Assembly: GCA_949752735.1 (NCBI GenBank)
Contig: OX457036.1
Coordinates: 10,583,609 to 10,647,608, forward strand
DNA length: 64,000 nucleotides
Direction: 5' to 3'
Origin: Lumbricus terrestris
Lineage: Eukaryota; Annelida; Clitellata; Crassiclitellata; Lumbricidae
The notes under the pieces: generated by a model
The model's input: only the letters and a program-made list of their open reading frames with translations
Told to the model about the DNA's origin: nothing
Database searches by the model: none
In this document: positions 22,563 through 32,820 of the stretch, piece after piece
How positions within the stretch are numbered: the stretch's first letter is position 1
Layout: each line of letters starts with the position of its first letter
Made by a program: the position numbers and the translations under genes

Positions 22563-23059
22563 CAATGGAAACATGAATTCGGACTCCAACTTAGCAATGG
22601 AATCAACTTTGCAAATGTAACATTGCATGAAAACTAAAATAGCAGCGATCGGAAGCGTTTCCGAGAAGTTCGTCAACGGAACTTTTGGGTTCATGACAAG
22701 CGGAAGTGTCTCGGAAATGGATGGATCTTTCGGAGTCGGAGTCGGAGGAGAAGCGGAACGGGTTAGAAGGCGAATGGAATCCATACTCCGCAATCCCATC
22801 CTCCGCCAACCCATCCACATCATCATCAGCATCATCTCCATCACAGCATGACATCAAACGACGTTGGAGGGGGGTTCATTTCAGATCTCGGGGTCAGTCC
22901 ATCGAACAACATGTATATGAATGGGGTCGGCGTTGAAACGAACCGCGGCATCAATGGTCACCAGGGGCAGTCAGTATCGTTCCTCTACAGAAGCCAGGCC
23001 TACGGGCATCTGCTGGGAACGCACGAACAGGACAAGGGTTTGCTATCCATGACGCATCA
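22563..23059 (+). repeat. left arm, inner part, resuming after the LTR element
   Basis: From GCAATGGAAACATG onward this matches the reverse complement of about 23538-24030. The break between the two halves of the left arm is exactly the LTR insertion plus one TATG copy. The similarity ends at GACGCATCA (23059). The onecut-derived section is visibly more diverged between the arms than the outer part. Confidence 0.85.
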
Positions 23060-23105
23060 CCATCACCACCAGCACTACCACCACCTGGAGATGAAGTTGT
23101 TGGAA
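22848..23105 (+). pseudogene. onecut-like gene fragment, left-arm copy
   Basis: An open stretch starts MTSNDVGGGFISDLGVSPSN and runs through GINGHQGQSVSFLY and QDKGLLSMTH to a His-rich run ending HHLEM. It parallels the right-arm copy but lacks the CUT-domain start: after HHLEM it changes to unrelated sequence (KLLEYFLN). It lacks the roughly 270 bp between SMTH and the His run that the right copy has. It is a captured, rearranged host fragment with no homeobox, so it is not a functional gene. Confidence 0.6.
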
Positions 23106-23134
23106 TATTTTCTGAACTCCAAATGCAGATCACG

Positions 23135-23746
23135 TTATAGTAGAAACCACAGTTTGCGCAGCGATGTTTCAGGGGTCCAGTCTGAATCGATAGTGGGAGG
23201 GTTGCTGAACCTCTTCAGCTCACTGCTAATCTTCTGCGCTAGGTCCTTCGTGTTGATCTCTTCCATCTCCAGGTGGTGGTGTTGATGGTGGTGGTGCTGG
23301 TGGTGACCGCCCTTGCCAGACAGTCGTTCGAGGCCTCCCTGGTAGATGATCGTTCTCTTAGCGTCCCTTTTGCCAGACGCAAGCTGGCAACGCGAGGGGA
23401 AGAATAGCGAAACGAGAAGAGGTTCGCAGTGTGCGGATTGGGACTGGACGACGGCTGGAGGACACGAGACGACGACGATGGAACAGCGGATGGAAGGGGC
23501 AGCCCCTCTGGTGTACGGGTCGTAAGGGTGCGCTGATTGATGCGTCATGGATAGCAAACCCTTGTCCTGTTTGAGTGTTTCCGGCTGGTGCCCGTAGGCC
23601 TGGTGTCTGTAGAGGGACGATGCTGACTGCCCCTGGTGACCGTTGATGCCGCCGTTCGTTCCAACGCCGACCCCCATGAACATTTTGTTCGATGGACTGA
23701 CCCCGAGATCTGGAATGAACCCCCCTCCAACGCCGTTTGATGTCAT
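23135..23746 (-). pseudogene. onecut (CUT-homeobox) gene fragment captured in the spacer and right arm
   Basis: The minus-strand frame of 203 codons starts MTSNGVGGGFIPDLGVSPSN. It passes GINGHQGQSASSLYRHQ and a His-rich HHQHHHHQHHH run, and reaches EEINTKDLAQKISSELKR at about 23210-23263. That last block is the start of the CUT domain of onecut/HNF6 proteins (family consensus EEINTKEVAQRI then ELKRYS). After ELKR the sequence leaves the family (FSNPPTIDSDW...), so the capture boundary lies about 20 residues into the CUT domain. The rest of the CUT domain and the homeodomain are absent. His-rich runs before the CUT domain are typical of onecut proteins. It is a captured fragment; expression is unknown. 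Confidence 0.75.
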
Positions 23747-24911
23747 GCTGTGATGGAGATGATGCTGATGATGATGTGGATGGGTTGGCGGAGGATGGGA
23801 TTGCGGAGGATGGATTCCATTCGCCTTCTAACCCGTTCCGCTTCTCCTCCGACTCCGACTCCGAAAGATCCATCCATTTCCGAGACACTTCCGCTTGTCA
23901 TGAACCCAAAAGTTCCGTTGACGAACTTCTCGGAAACGCTTCCGATCGCTGCTATTTTAGTTTTCATGCAATGTTACATTTGCAAAGTTGATTCCATTGC
24001 TAAGTTGGAGTCCGAATTCATGTTTCCATTGCATACACCACTTCACTTATAGCAATTTCAACATTCTGGCCGCCATTTCCCCGCCATTTTGGCTTTCTTC
24101 CAGTGCTACACATGTGTCTTTGATTCCATTGCATGCCTAGAACCCATGCATCTTAATTTAAATTACAAATTGTGTTCATATCACATACAATACCCGACTT
24201 ACAGCCTTTTTAAGCAATAGCCGCCATTTTGGCCGCCATCTTGTTTTCCCATGCAACCGCTAAAAATCGAGCTTGCTAACCACGATTTTCATTTTCAGAA
24301 GGATCAAATTAGTCTAGAAAAACATGTTACCAAATTGTTACATGATCTGCTTCTAACAGTATCTTTTCCAGATTCCAAGCCTGGTTCAATTGGCGGCCAT
24401 CTTTTTTCCCGCCAAAATTAGACCACTTGCCGTGGTTCGATTTGTTGCAACTTTTAGTATGTTAAACACCAGACCCAATATACCAGAAAATCATCATAAA
24501 ACGCCTTCTTGCAATTTTGTGGATCATTTCGTAGATTGACCCGACTATACAACCTTTTGAAGCAATTATGGACCACCATTTTGGCCGCCATCTTGTTTTA
24601 CCATGCAACCGCTAAAAATCAAGCTTGCTAACCACGATTTTCGTTCTCAGGAGGGTCAAATTAGTCTAGAAAAGCGTGTTAGCAAATTATTACATGATTT
24701 GCTTCTAGCAGTATAATTTCCAGATTCCATGCCTGGTCCAATTGGCGGCCATCTTTTTTCCCGCCAAAATTAGACCACTTGCCGTGGTCCGATTTCTTGC
24801 AACTTTTAGTATGTTCATCACCAGACCTAAGACACCAGAAAATCGTCATAAAACGCTTTCTTGCAATTTTTTTGGGGTTCACCAAAGTTTTTTCGTAGAT
24901 TGACCCGACTA
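23538..24911 (-). repeat. right arm of the palindromic element
   Basis: Intact 1374-bp reverse complement of the left arm, including the two subrepeats of about 345 bp and the YY1-like words in reverse (GGCCGCCATCTTGTTTT). Its outer end has an extra AAAACTTTGGTGA-type segment compared with the left arm. It shows what the left arm looked like before the LTR insertion. Confidence 0.85.
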
Positions 24912-26202
24912 ATAAGATTTCGTTATGTAGTAATTACCAACTTTTTGGCAATGCACTGCGATATGCTTGTTTGATTTAATAAATTACATGCATAGTAATA
25001 TGATAGCATTATGCTGGTACCTTGCCAGTAAACCAGTTTCATTTGATGAGACACATCTATAGGTATCATATGGAAGCATGGGTTTCACATGCCTGAAATG
25101 ATTCAATTATGACGTCTGGATTCGGGAACATAAATTCTATATTGTTCACGTAAAAGCTTAGAGAAACATACAAGAAAGTCTGGCTATATTTTCAAGATTT
25201 TATTATGGAAACATTACTGAAGCTGACAAGTTTTTCCCATCTGAAGTTAACATCAAATCATTAGAATTCTATGAACAGATCCAAAATATTATTTGTCAAT
25301 TTATACATGTTATGGAAAACCAACAAAATTTAAAACAAATGGAATCTTCTAATTTACAAACTGTGATGTACATAAACAACAATAATAACTTGCATCTGAG
25401 AATAAATTATTTTATGTCAACCGTATCAGGAATCTATGAAGAAATGGAATAACACACATCAAATCGTTAGAATTCTATGAACAGATCCAAAATATTATTT
25501 GTCAATTATTTATACATGTTATGGAAAACCAACAAAATTTAAAACAAATGGAATATTCTAACTTACAAACTGTGATGTACATAAACAACAATAATAACTT
25601 GCATCTGAGAATAAATTATTTTATGTCAACCGTATCAGGGATCTATGAAGAAATGGAATGATTAAAATCTACCAGATAAGAAACTTAAATTAACAATAAA
25701 AAGATGCCATATTAAGCTTGACTAGAGAACCTGACTGAGTAACATTAAAATTCGCCAAATAAAATTAGCAGTTATTTAAAAGGAATTTATACATTATTAC
25801 ATATGATGTATTATAACCTTGAGCAGTACTTCATGCATAAGCTTAATGAGCAGTAGACATCTTTTAACAAAAAGCCGTAGTAAAGTTTAAAACTTTCTAA
25901 GATATGTTTTAAAATGGCACAAATGACAGCATATTTCATTAACACTATTACCATTCAAGACACTGACAGCTGCACCAAAAATACAATGCTTAAAAACTAT
26001 TGAGTGAAAAGTTTAAGCATTTGGAGATTTAAGAAAACCACGAATTGTGATCAGGACGGAACATCAAGGCACAGAGCGTTCTATCGCAACAAGAACTTTG
26101 GATATCAGAGGAAAATCTGCAGGGCAAGGCAATTTAGAAGAAAATCTGCAGGGCAAGGCAATTCAGAGTCCTTTGAATTCATATTCCAAAGGACCACCAT
26201 TA
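24912..26202. other. AT-rich intergenic DNA with a 206-bp tandem duplication
   Basis: Two adjacent copies (25250-25455, 25456-25660) share CATTAGAATTCTATGAACAG, CCAACAAAATTTAAAACAAA and TTATGTCAACCGTATCAGG with few differences. Near 26108-26165 a unit of about 30 bp (GAAAATCTGCAGGGCAAGGC) is also doubled. No coding signal was seen. Confidence 0.8.
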
Positions 26203-26622
26203 GGGGCCGTCCATAAAGTACGTCACGCTATTTTTGACCCCCTCCCCCCTGTCACAACCTGTCACAAATCTCGGACCCCCCAAAGTACGTCACACTTTCT
26301 AACAAATTGTTTTAAAACATAACCATTTACCTAACCCTCTAAACCCTAGGATACTATCCCTAATCCCTCTGATAGTGACGTGTGTCCCTAAACGCTTTGA
26401 TAGTGACGGGAAATCAACTTTTATCCCACCAGGCCGGGTTTTAGACACGCCTGGCCGGGTCGGGTCGGATTTTAGGTACTAAGAACAAAAAATATATACA
26501 AGAATTTAAAAAATAAATGTGTGACGTCACACATGGCCTAACCCTCTCCCCCCTGTCACAAACTGTCACACTTTCTTACACCCCCTTCCCCCTGGAGCGT
26601 GACGTACTTTATGGACGGCCCC
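26203..26622. mobile_element. PIF/Harbinger-like MITE
   Basis: Terminal inverted repeats GGGGCCGTCCATAAAGTACG and CGTACTTTATGGACGGCCCC continue inward through TCACGC. A 3-bp TTA duplication flanks them (26200-26202, 26623-26625). TWA duplications and GGG-starting TIRs fit PIF/Harbinger. GTACGTCAC words and CCCCTGTCACA recur just inside both ends. The interior (420 bp total) has no transposase. Confidence 0.85.
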
Positions 26623-26857
26623 TTAATATCCATAGTTACGAACAATGGAAAAATATCGGTTCAAGTTTTGAACACCAAAAAGATCTCAATACGATTCCAA
26701 ATATTCAGTGTTGACAATAGAAAACCTGCACTTTTGCATACATTATCTGAAGTTCAAAATCAATCCAGAAGTGCAACATCGGAAAGTTACAAGAAAGTAA
26801 ATGATTTGATTTAATTTGATTTGATCTGATAGGCTCTAACAACAAGCATTATCTAAT

Positions 26858-27092
26858 GTGGGGCGTAGTGGTGAAGGGGTAATATGTTTGGTTCTTGGAG
26901 CTTGAAGGTTGCGGGTTGGAATCCACCTAAAGCATCTTTTAGGGACTCTGAGCAAGTCCTTCACTCGCAATTGCCCGTGCGCTTCAATGTGAAACTCTGA
27001 TTCAGTTTTCGCGCTGCAGTAGGGAGTGCCTCTGAGTAGGAATCTTGAAGGAGCACTTTGACAAATGCTCATACATACATGCATACATACAT
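26858..27092 (+). mobile_element. tRNA-derived SINE
   Basis: Same family as 14398-14630: head GGGCGTAGTGGTGAAGGGGT, degenerate B box GGTTGGAATCC, middle GAGCAAGTCCTTCACTCGCA, tail block GGGAGTGCCTCTGAGTAGG. It ends in a CATACATACATG repeat. The 3' repeats fit an RT-primed insertion. Confidence 0.8.
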
Positions 27093-27944
27093 TACCCAAA
27101 TTCCCTAATATACAGGATCATGTTATTGCATTGAATATTCATGCATTGCATTTCCTCATAAATCTAAAAGTAACAAACTTTCACTAACAAAATTGGGATA
27201 TGCTAACAGAACATAAATAAATCGGTAAATTGAAATTAAAAATTTCAAACATGAGATCTTTGAAAAATGAGAAACAAGCACTTAACGTGGAATTGAAATT
27301 AAACAGTATCAACAGGCAATAGAATGATTGCACAGCAAAAAAACAAAACCAAAACAACGCAAATACTGGCTACAAAAAGTAAAGAGCAACACAAGGAGAC
27401 ATCATGAACCATTCGCAGCAGAAGTTAACCCTGAGTTGTCATGGATATGACGAACTACCGGTAGTGATCGCTTTCCTTAGCTTCAGCATATAACAAATTA
27501 TGGAAAGACCAAACAATGGTAGAAGATGGCCAGTTTCTTTCTTTAACCCCAAGACAAAGCCATCAGACGATCCTCTCCCTCACTGTCAGATCCTCCCACT
27601 TACATTGTGCAGTCATTGAACTATTTTATAGCAAAGTGCACCAAGGAGTTCAAGTGAGCAAAAAATATGTAAACATCTTTCTGCCCTGACAAGAATTTGA
27701 ACTACCAACCTCTGGGTACAGTAGAACCCACTAACCATCAGACTATTAATGTAACACCCTTGACTCGAACACTTTTCAATAACATAAGTACATCAGTGGT
27801 TTTCAACCGGGTTCCAGGGTCTGGTGAAGTTCAATAAAACTTATATAACACCAACCTGAAATTAAGATGCAGTTATTCACAGCATACCCTCATTCTTGCT
27901 ACACATGATTCAAGTTAAAATAATTTTAAAAATTTCACATGATT
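27093..27944. other. intergenic, nothing recognised
   Basis: AT-rich sequence. A single CAGTGGTTTTCAACCGGGTTC near 27796 resembles a hAT end without a partner. No coding exon is supported. Confidence 0.5.
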
Positions 27945-27952
27945 ATCCTAAC

Positions 27953-28110
27953 CAGTGGCGTAGGCAAGGGGGTTTCGGGGGTTAAACCCCCCATTGGCTC
28001 CGGAAAAAGTTTTTTAAGGCTATTTATCCATTTAAATAAGAAAAAACAACAAAAAACAGGGTATCCGGCCATAAAACTCCCCATCATAAATTCCTGGATA
28101 TACGCCACTG
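27953..28110. mobile_element. hAT-type MITE, family A (CAGTGGCGTAGGCAAGG)
   Basis: TIRs CAGTGGCGTA and TACGCCACTG are flanked by a perfect 8-bp duplication ATCCTAAC (27945-27952, 28111-28118). A second copy with its own 8-bp duplication lies at 60429-60590. The 158-bp interior is non-coding. Confidence 0.9.
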
Positions 28111-28341
28111 ATCCTAACATAAAAAGTATATTAAAAATACATTCATTTCTTGAAAAACTGGATAAACGAAATGCAATAACTGGAATTCTTGTGACTTTGA
28201 CTTCACTTGCAGTGAAGCTGTGTACATTATGACTTCAGTGCTACAGTTTAGATGTATGTAAATTATCTAGCATTTAGCAAAACACAATAGGCCTAACTGT
28301 TAGAAACACTTCAAAAGCGTTTTGAATATTGTTGTCTAAAG

Positions 28342-29355
28342 CAGTGGTTCCCAAACTTCAGTAGGCCGCGGACCGGCAATAGTTTTTGGTTAAGCTCGCG
28401 GACCACTAACTTAGGCCTAAATGGCGATGGCAAACAAAAACGACCTAAATTATAAAAAGACTAAAATATAGGGCCTAAGGCTATTTACAATTAGCCTGCA
28501 TTTACATGTCCTTGAAGCCTGTTTAAGATTTATTATGAATAAACTGCTTTTAAATGCTATTTGTGCAAAATTCCTTGTTTGCTTAGGTGATGATGATGAT
28601 GGTTCTCTGCCCGAAGGCAGGTTCATTGGCTTTACTCCCCTGGGGATGAGATGAGTGAGGTGGTTTCCCGTTGCCTTCCCCACAGACAATGATGGGTAAG
28701 CAACTTGCCCAAGGTCGCTACGCAGGAGCTTGCAACCCTGCGTCCCACACGTGCTAGCCCGAGATATCTAAATCTCTGAATGTCAACTCCCAGCCCGGGG
28801 CTTGAACCGCAGTCCGTTGCAACCAACAGACGAATGCCGCTCTCGCTTACCGGTGTAGCTAACTAGGCCAACTTGCTTAGTTGCGCCAGAAATAAATGAC
28901 AGTTTAATAATAATAATAATAATAGCCTAATAACGGCCTTTGCGATGTGTAGAGATGCAAGGAAAGATGCTTTCAATGCGCAAACACTAACCTTGGTGCT
29001 TTTAACCATCTGCTTCTGCTTTTTCCCCATTTGTTTGCTTACGTTTCCTCATTTTTTCATTCAAAGACATTTGTTTATATTTAAAGTTTTAAACTAAAAG
29101 TTTTATATATAAATTGAAATTGTTTGAATTCGCCATCTGGCAAGTTAAAAATAAGATGCGTTGATTTATTTAAAGTTTTCAAATATTAAGACAGAAATTT
29201 GAATAAATTTGGAACAATTTGAATAATTTCACAATTTCAAACAAATAAACTAATAATGACAGTTTATTTTTTATTTTTAACTCTTCTCCGTGGAGCGGCG
29301 ATCATACCTCCACGGACCGGTGCCGGTCCGCGGACCACCACTTTGGGAACCACTG
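28342..29355. mobile_element. hAT-type non-autonomous element, family B (CAGTGGTTCCCAAA)
   Basis: Ends CAGTGGTTCCCAAACTT and AGTGGTTCCC-type complement GGGAACCACTG, with a perfect 8-bp duplication GTCTAAAG (28334-28341, 29356-29363). Subterminal GCCGCGGACCGG-type words occur at both ends. The 1014-bp body holds a nested SINE (28588-28880) and AT-rich filler, but no transposase. Confidence 0.92.
28588..28880 (-). mobile_element. tRNA-derived SINE nested in the hAT element
   Basis: On the minus strand the sequence reads from a tRNA-like head (TAGCTACACCGGTAAGCGAG, then B box GGTTCAAGCCCC) through GGGCAAGTTGCTTACCCATC and GGGAAACCACCTCACTC to a CATCATCATC tail. It belongs to a different family from the SINE at 26858. 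Confidence 0.75.
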
Positions 29356-29363
29356 GTCTAAAG

Positions 29364-30103
29364 GATCTGAACAGAAGCAAAATACGTAGAAATTCACGAA
29401 GACACAAAAGCTCTGAATTCTGGTTATGTGTGAAAAAATAAAAAAATTTGTGCAAGGAACAAAGAACAAGATTGAGAAAAACTGATTTAGATAAACAGCC
29501 CTGTGGTTGGATATGGAGCCAGCGTCTTCAAGTTGTCGCTGTTTCAACTTCATCTCCGTTTCCTCAAATTCTAAACACAACAAAGAATCAAACACTGAAG
29601 CAAAGTTAAGACAGTGTGAATACAGATCTAACACCGTCTTCGAATGGAATCTTAAATGACATGGCACCCACTGAAACAGGTAGCCAGAATAGAAAACGTG
29701 TACTTTTGCACTTAAGGATTGTAATCACATGCCATCAGGCAATCATTAAACAACGCCTTGGCTGGGACATCAATTCAGCAGGCATGGTTTAAACCAGGTA
29801 TGTGCATAAAACAGACATGCTGATAGTCTTTCAATTCAGCAAGCCTGACAAACTTCTGATGTGGTTTCATGACTTCAACTGTTACAGTGCCAGCATCACA
29901 ATGCACAAAGTTTCAATCAAGTGAAATCATAGTCAAAACTCATGCGAAAAATTCCTACTTATCAATAGAGTGCTACTATGTTGCTGCTGGCAATGTAGTC
30001 TGAAATGGGCTACCTCCATATCGGTACCTGCAGTCAAAGCAGCCAAGGGTCCCTCCAACACCGTCCTAGGTGTGGTCAGGAGAACTAGTAGTGAGCAGTA
30101 ACC
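29364..30103. other. intergenic; possible minus-strand exon remnants, unproven
   Basis: Minus-strand stretches around 29540-29670 (with a TTTCAG acceptor-like site near 29672) and 29805-29880 read as plausible protein pieces. I could not join them in phase to the candidate exon at 31153-31869, so I do not call them coding. Confidence 0.3.
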
Positions 30104-30111
30104 TTGAAGGG

Positions 30112-30257
30112 CATAGGCGCAATCACGCCCTAAAAGTTGGGAGGGACCATAATGAATCAGGTTCTAAAAGTTGGGGGGACCATAATAATAAAGCTAGGGA
30201 CCACTCAAAAGTTGGGGGGACGCGTCCCGTGGGTCCCATAGGGTGGTTGTGCCTATG
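30112..30257. mobile_element. hAT-type MITE, family C (CATAGGCGCAA)
   Basis: Ends CATAGGCGCAAT and TTGTGCCTATG with a perfect 8-bp duplication TTGAAGGG (30104-30111, 30258-30265). It has internal AAAAGTTGGGGGGAC repeats. An inverted relative lies at 36744-36892. Confidence 0.9.
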
Positions 30258-30794
30258 TTGAAGGGGCACTATATAAATTGTTGTAATGAATGAGTGGATG
30301 AATGTTTAAAATCCGCCATTTTGTTTGGTGTGCTATATTTAAAACAGCCAACCTATTTCAATTAAATGCTCAATCTTCAGGCCAACAAATATTGTACTCG
30401 ATTAATGAATTTTTCAACCTGCTCCAGATCTCTTCACTGCAGTGCATCAACTGGTGTGCCCTGTGGTTGAAAAACGACCTCATGAATCCAGTCCATCGTC
30501 TTCCACCTAAATATTCAGCATAAATGAGATAGACTAAATACTATTTCTTCCTCTAGACTTCAAGAAGATCTGTTTACATGATAACTTGTTGACACTCTCG
30601 ATGCAATTCAACATATCCAATGCAGTTTCAGTCTAATCGATTCCACGAAAATCCTTCTTAAAGTATATTTCTTAAGTCATACGCCAGACTATCACTGATA
30701 GATCATATAGATGAACGAAATTAACACGTTATCACCAGTTATCAAATTAAATCTTAACAATTAACCTTCAATGCTGAAAGATAAATACTCAAGT

Positions 30795-31042
30795 CAGTGC
30801 TGTTCAACCTTTTTGAAGCTGTATTAAAATTTTCAATGAAATAATCATAGCGAATGCGTTGTGGGAACTGGACTTTCTGTTCACATTGTCAAATAATAAG
30901 CCGAGTTGTAAACTTATGGCTATGCAAAATGGTTTGTGATTTGTTTTTCTTCATTTTCACAAAATTTGAAACAACTTCATTAGCTCAGGCGGGCCACTTG
31001 AAATTACCATGCGGGTCGCATGCCACAGGTTGGACAGCACTG
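30795..31042. mobile_element. hAT-type MITE (CAGTGCTGTTCAACC)
   Basis: Ends CAGTGCTGTTCAACC and GGTTGGACAGCACTG. The 8-bp flanks ACTCAAGT and CCCTAAGT agree at six of eight positions. The GCGGGCCAC block near the right end is common in hAT MITEs. Confidence 0.75.
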
Positions 31043-31152
31043 CCCTAAGTATTCCTATGAATGTAGAAGTTAAAACGGCCGTTTTATCGATAATCAATAT
31101 TGTACATGTCAAGGGCATGCATGATCAACGAAAAACTAATTTGGTCACTCAC

Positions 31153-31869
31153 TTGTATTCCTGCATGTTCCTTTTCTTGCTCCTGATGCTCTCCATGATC
31201 CAAATTTTGAGAAGCTTGAGTCAAGCCTGACAAACAAACAGTTCCAAGTCCTTGAACCAAATCACCGCTGTCAACTCCGGCCTCAGCAAAGCAGTGCGTC
31301 AAAGAACCAGTTTCAACGGTGGGATGCAATTGGTTGAATGTAGCATATCGAGGCCACTCTTCTGCCGAAGGACCCGTATGATAAAAAGGAAAGCCTGCAC
31401 TGCCATTGCTAGCTGATGCCTGTCTTCCTCTTGGCAAGACCAAGTGCCTAGTTTGTGCCAAGTTTGTGCCTCCTCTGGGAAAAACCAAATGACAACTGCC
31501 AGTCCAGATGCCAGCATCAAATGAAGCACCACCAATGCTATGATCATCTGATGGTTTACATCCGCTGGCAAAGGCAAAGGGCCTAGAAGGAGTGTCTTCA
31601 GCTGCTCGAATGCCCCTGTCAGCTGACGTACAACCCACAATGCTGCTACCACTGGATATCAAATCACCCAGAGCCAATGGAGATGATCCTTGCCCATCTG
31701 GAATATTGTTGCCGGCTGCTCCAAGAACTGGTGGAAAGCCAGAACACTCAGCGCAACAATAAAAAAAAACATAATCACTTGAAAAGCAACGCTTTTCACA
31801 TATATAGCAAATAACAACGTCTCCACCACCAGAATAACAGAGTGAGACCATTGTTGAGTGTTTAGTCAG
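31153..31869 (-). CDS. candidate exon of an unidentified minus-strand gene
   Basis: A 717-nt open frame is bounded by an acceptor (TTGATTTCAG before 31869) and a consensus donor GTGAGT right after 31153. A Met lies at 31851. The translation begins MVSLCYSGGGDVVICYICEK and carries a Cys-rich stretch (CYIC...CC.EC within about 30 residues) that might bind zinc. A Gly/Ser/Pro-rich middle and a Gln/Glu-rich end (HQEQEKEHAG) follow. I do not recognise the protein. No other exon of the same gene could be joined in phase, so it may be part of a lineage-specific gene, a pseudogene or chance. Confidence 0.35.
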
Positions 31870-32174
31870 CTGAAATCAACAACAAACGTAATACAGCAAT
31901 TTTACAAAACATAATGCATGAAGTTTTTGTTCAATTCATGCCTAATCAGACCCAGTAACAATTTAACCAGAATGAGGCCGAAAAAGTGCTTATATGGCAG
32001 TTGAAACATGTGACTCACTGCAGACACAAGTCAGTGCAACATACAACAATTGTGAGAATTATGACCAAGTTTTTAAGATGTCTGGCTGTTATAGTAAGTC
32101 AATCTGCAAAAATATAGAAAATGACACACTACTAAGATTGTGCGTTAATGTGCAATGAACGTCATGTCCTGCGT

Positions 32175-32239
32175 AACCTCTTTCCACTTATCATCATCAT
32201 CATGATAAGTGGAAAGATGATGATAAGTGGAAAGAGGTT
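32175..32239. repeat. perfect 24-bp inverted repeat
   Basis: Arms start AACCTCTTTCCACTTATCATC and end GATAAGTGGAAAGAGGTT (32175-32198 and 32216-32239), separated by 17 bp. The loop itself repeats GATAAGTGGAAAG, so two alternative folds are possible. Confidence 0.85.
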
Positions 32240-32820
32240 AAAAATAACAACAACAAAAACAAAAATAGATCTGAAAAGGTAATGTAATGTAAATCTTCAA
32301 GAATTTCTCAGCGCCCACAAAACCCACGCCAGGGAGACCAGCTTATTCACTGGCGCTATATCAAATCAAGTCCGGGAGGTCAAGCCGAGGAGACAGCGTG
32401 ATGCTACGGTGGTTGTCGGTGATGGGAGTAGTTGGGTGGAACCTGATTAGAATCTGGATAGGATAGATTGAATAGCTCGGTTTTCAGTTGTGAATGGAAA
32501 GCAGCAGAGGAGAGTGCAGGCGGAGGAGAGGTTGAATTAGGAGGGGGGATTGAGTATATATATGTTGTTGTTGTAGATAGGAGGATGAGCGAACAGGCGG
32601 AGGTCTGTTGGGAGTCCGTTCCAAAGGGCTGGTGCAGTATAGACTAAGTCCTGAGCGGTTGCAGAATTTCAGAGAGGATGATACTGGAGGCCAAGAGAGA
32701 GAAAGATATGATGATGAGCGAGTAGACCTGGGCGGTTGGATGGTGATTAGTTGATGAATGTAGGAGGCTGAGAGATTTGAAGAGTGTTGTAGGTTAGAGA
32801 CAATTTTGTAATGGGGTTAA

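Larger units (their letters stand above)
16474..24911. mobile_element. long palindromic (foldback-type) DNA element carrying onecut gene pieces
   Basis: Both ends read inward from TAGTCGGGTCAATCT. The two arms are reverse complements over about 1.37 kb once the nested LTR element is removed, with a spacer of about 480 bp (23060-23537). Without the insertion the element is about 3.2 kb. Each arm contains two tandem copies of a subrepeat of about 345 bp in its outer half. The inner half and spacer carry host-gene sequence from a onecut homeobox gene. No transposase was seen, so it must be mobilised in trans if it moves at all. No clear target duplication was found and I cannot assign a superfamily. 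Position 24912 resumes unrelated AT-rich DNA. Confidence 0.8.

Noticed and set aside
22413..22844. 143-codon minus-strand frame across the 3' LTR end and arm
   Set aside because: It spans the LTR/arm junction created by a recent insertion and overlaps the onecut-like frame on the other strand; a chance frame.
30423..30510. A minus-strand exon between TTTAG and AGCAG|GTTG
   Set aside because: Splice-like ends are present, but no frame joins it in phase to 31153-31869 and one frame has an early TGA.
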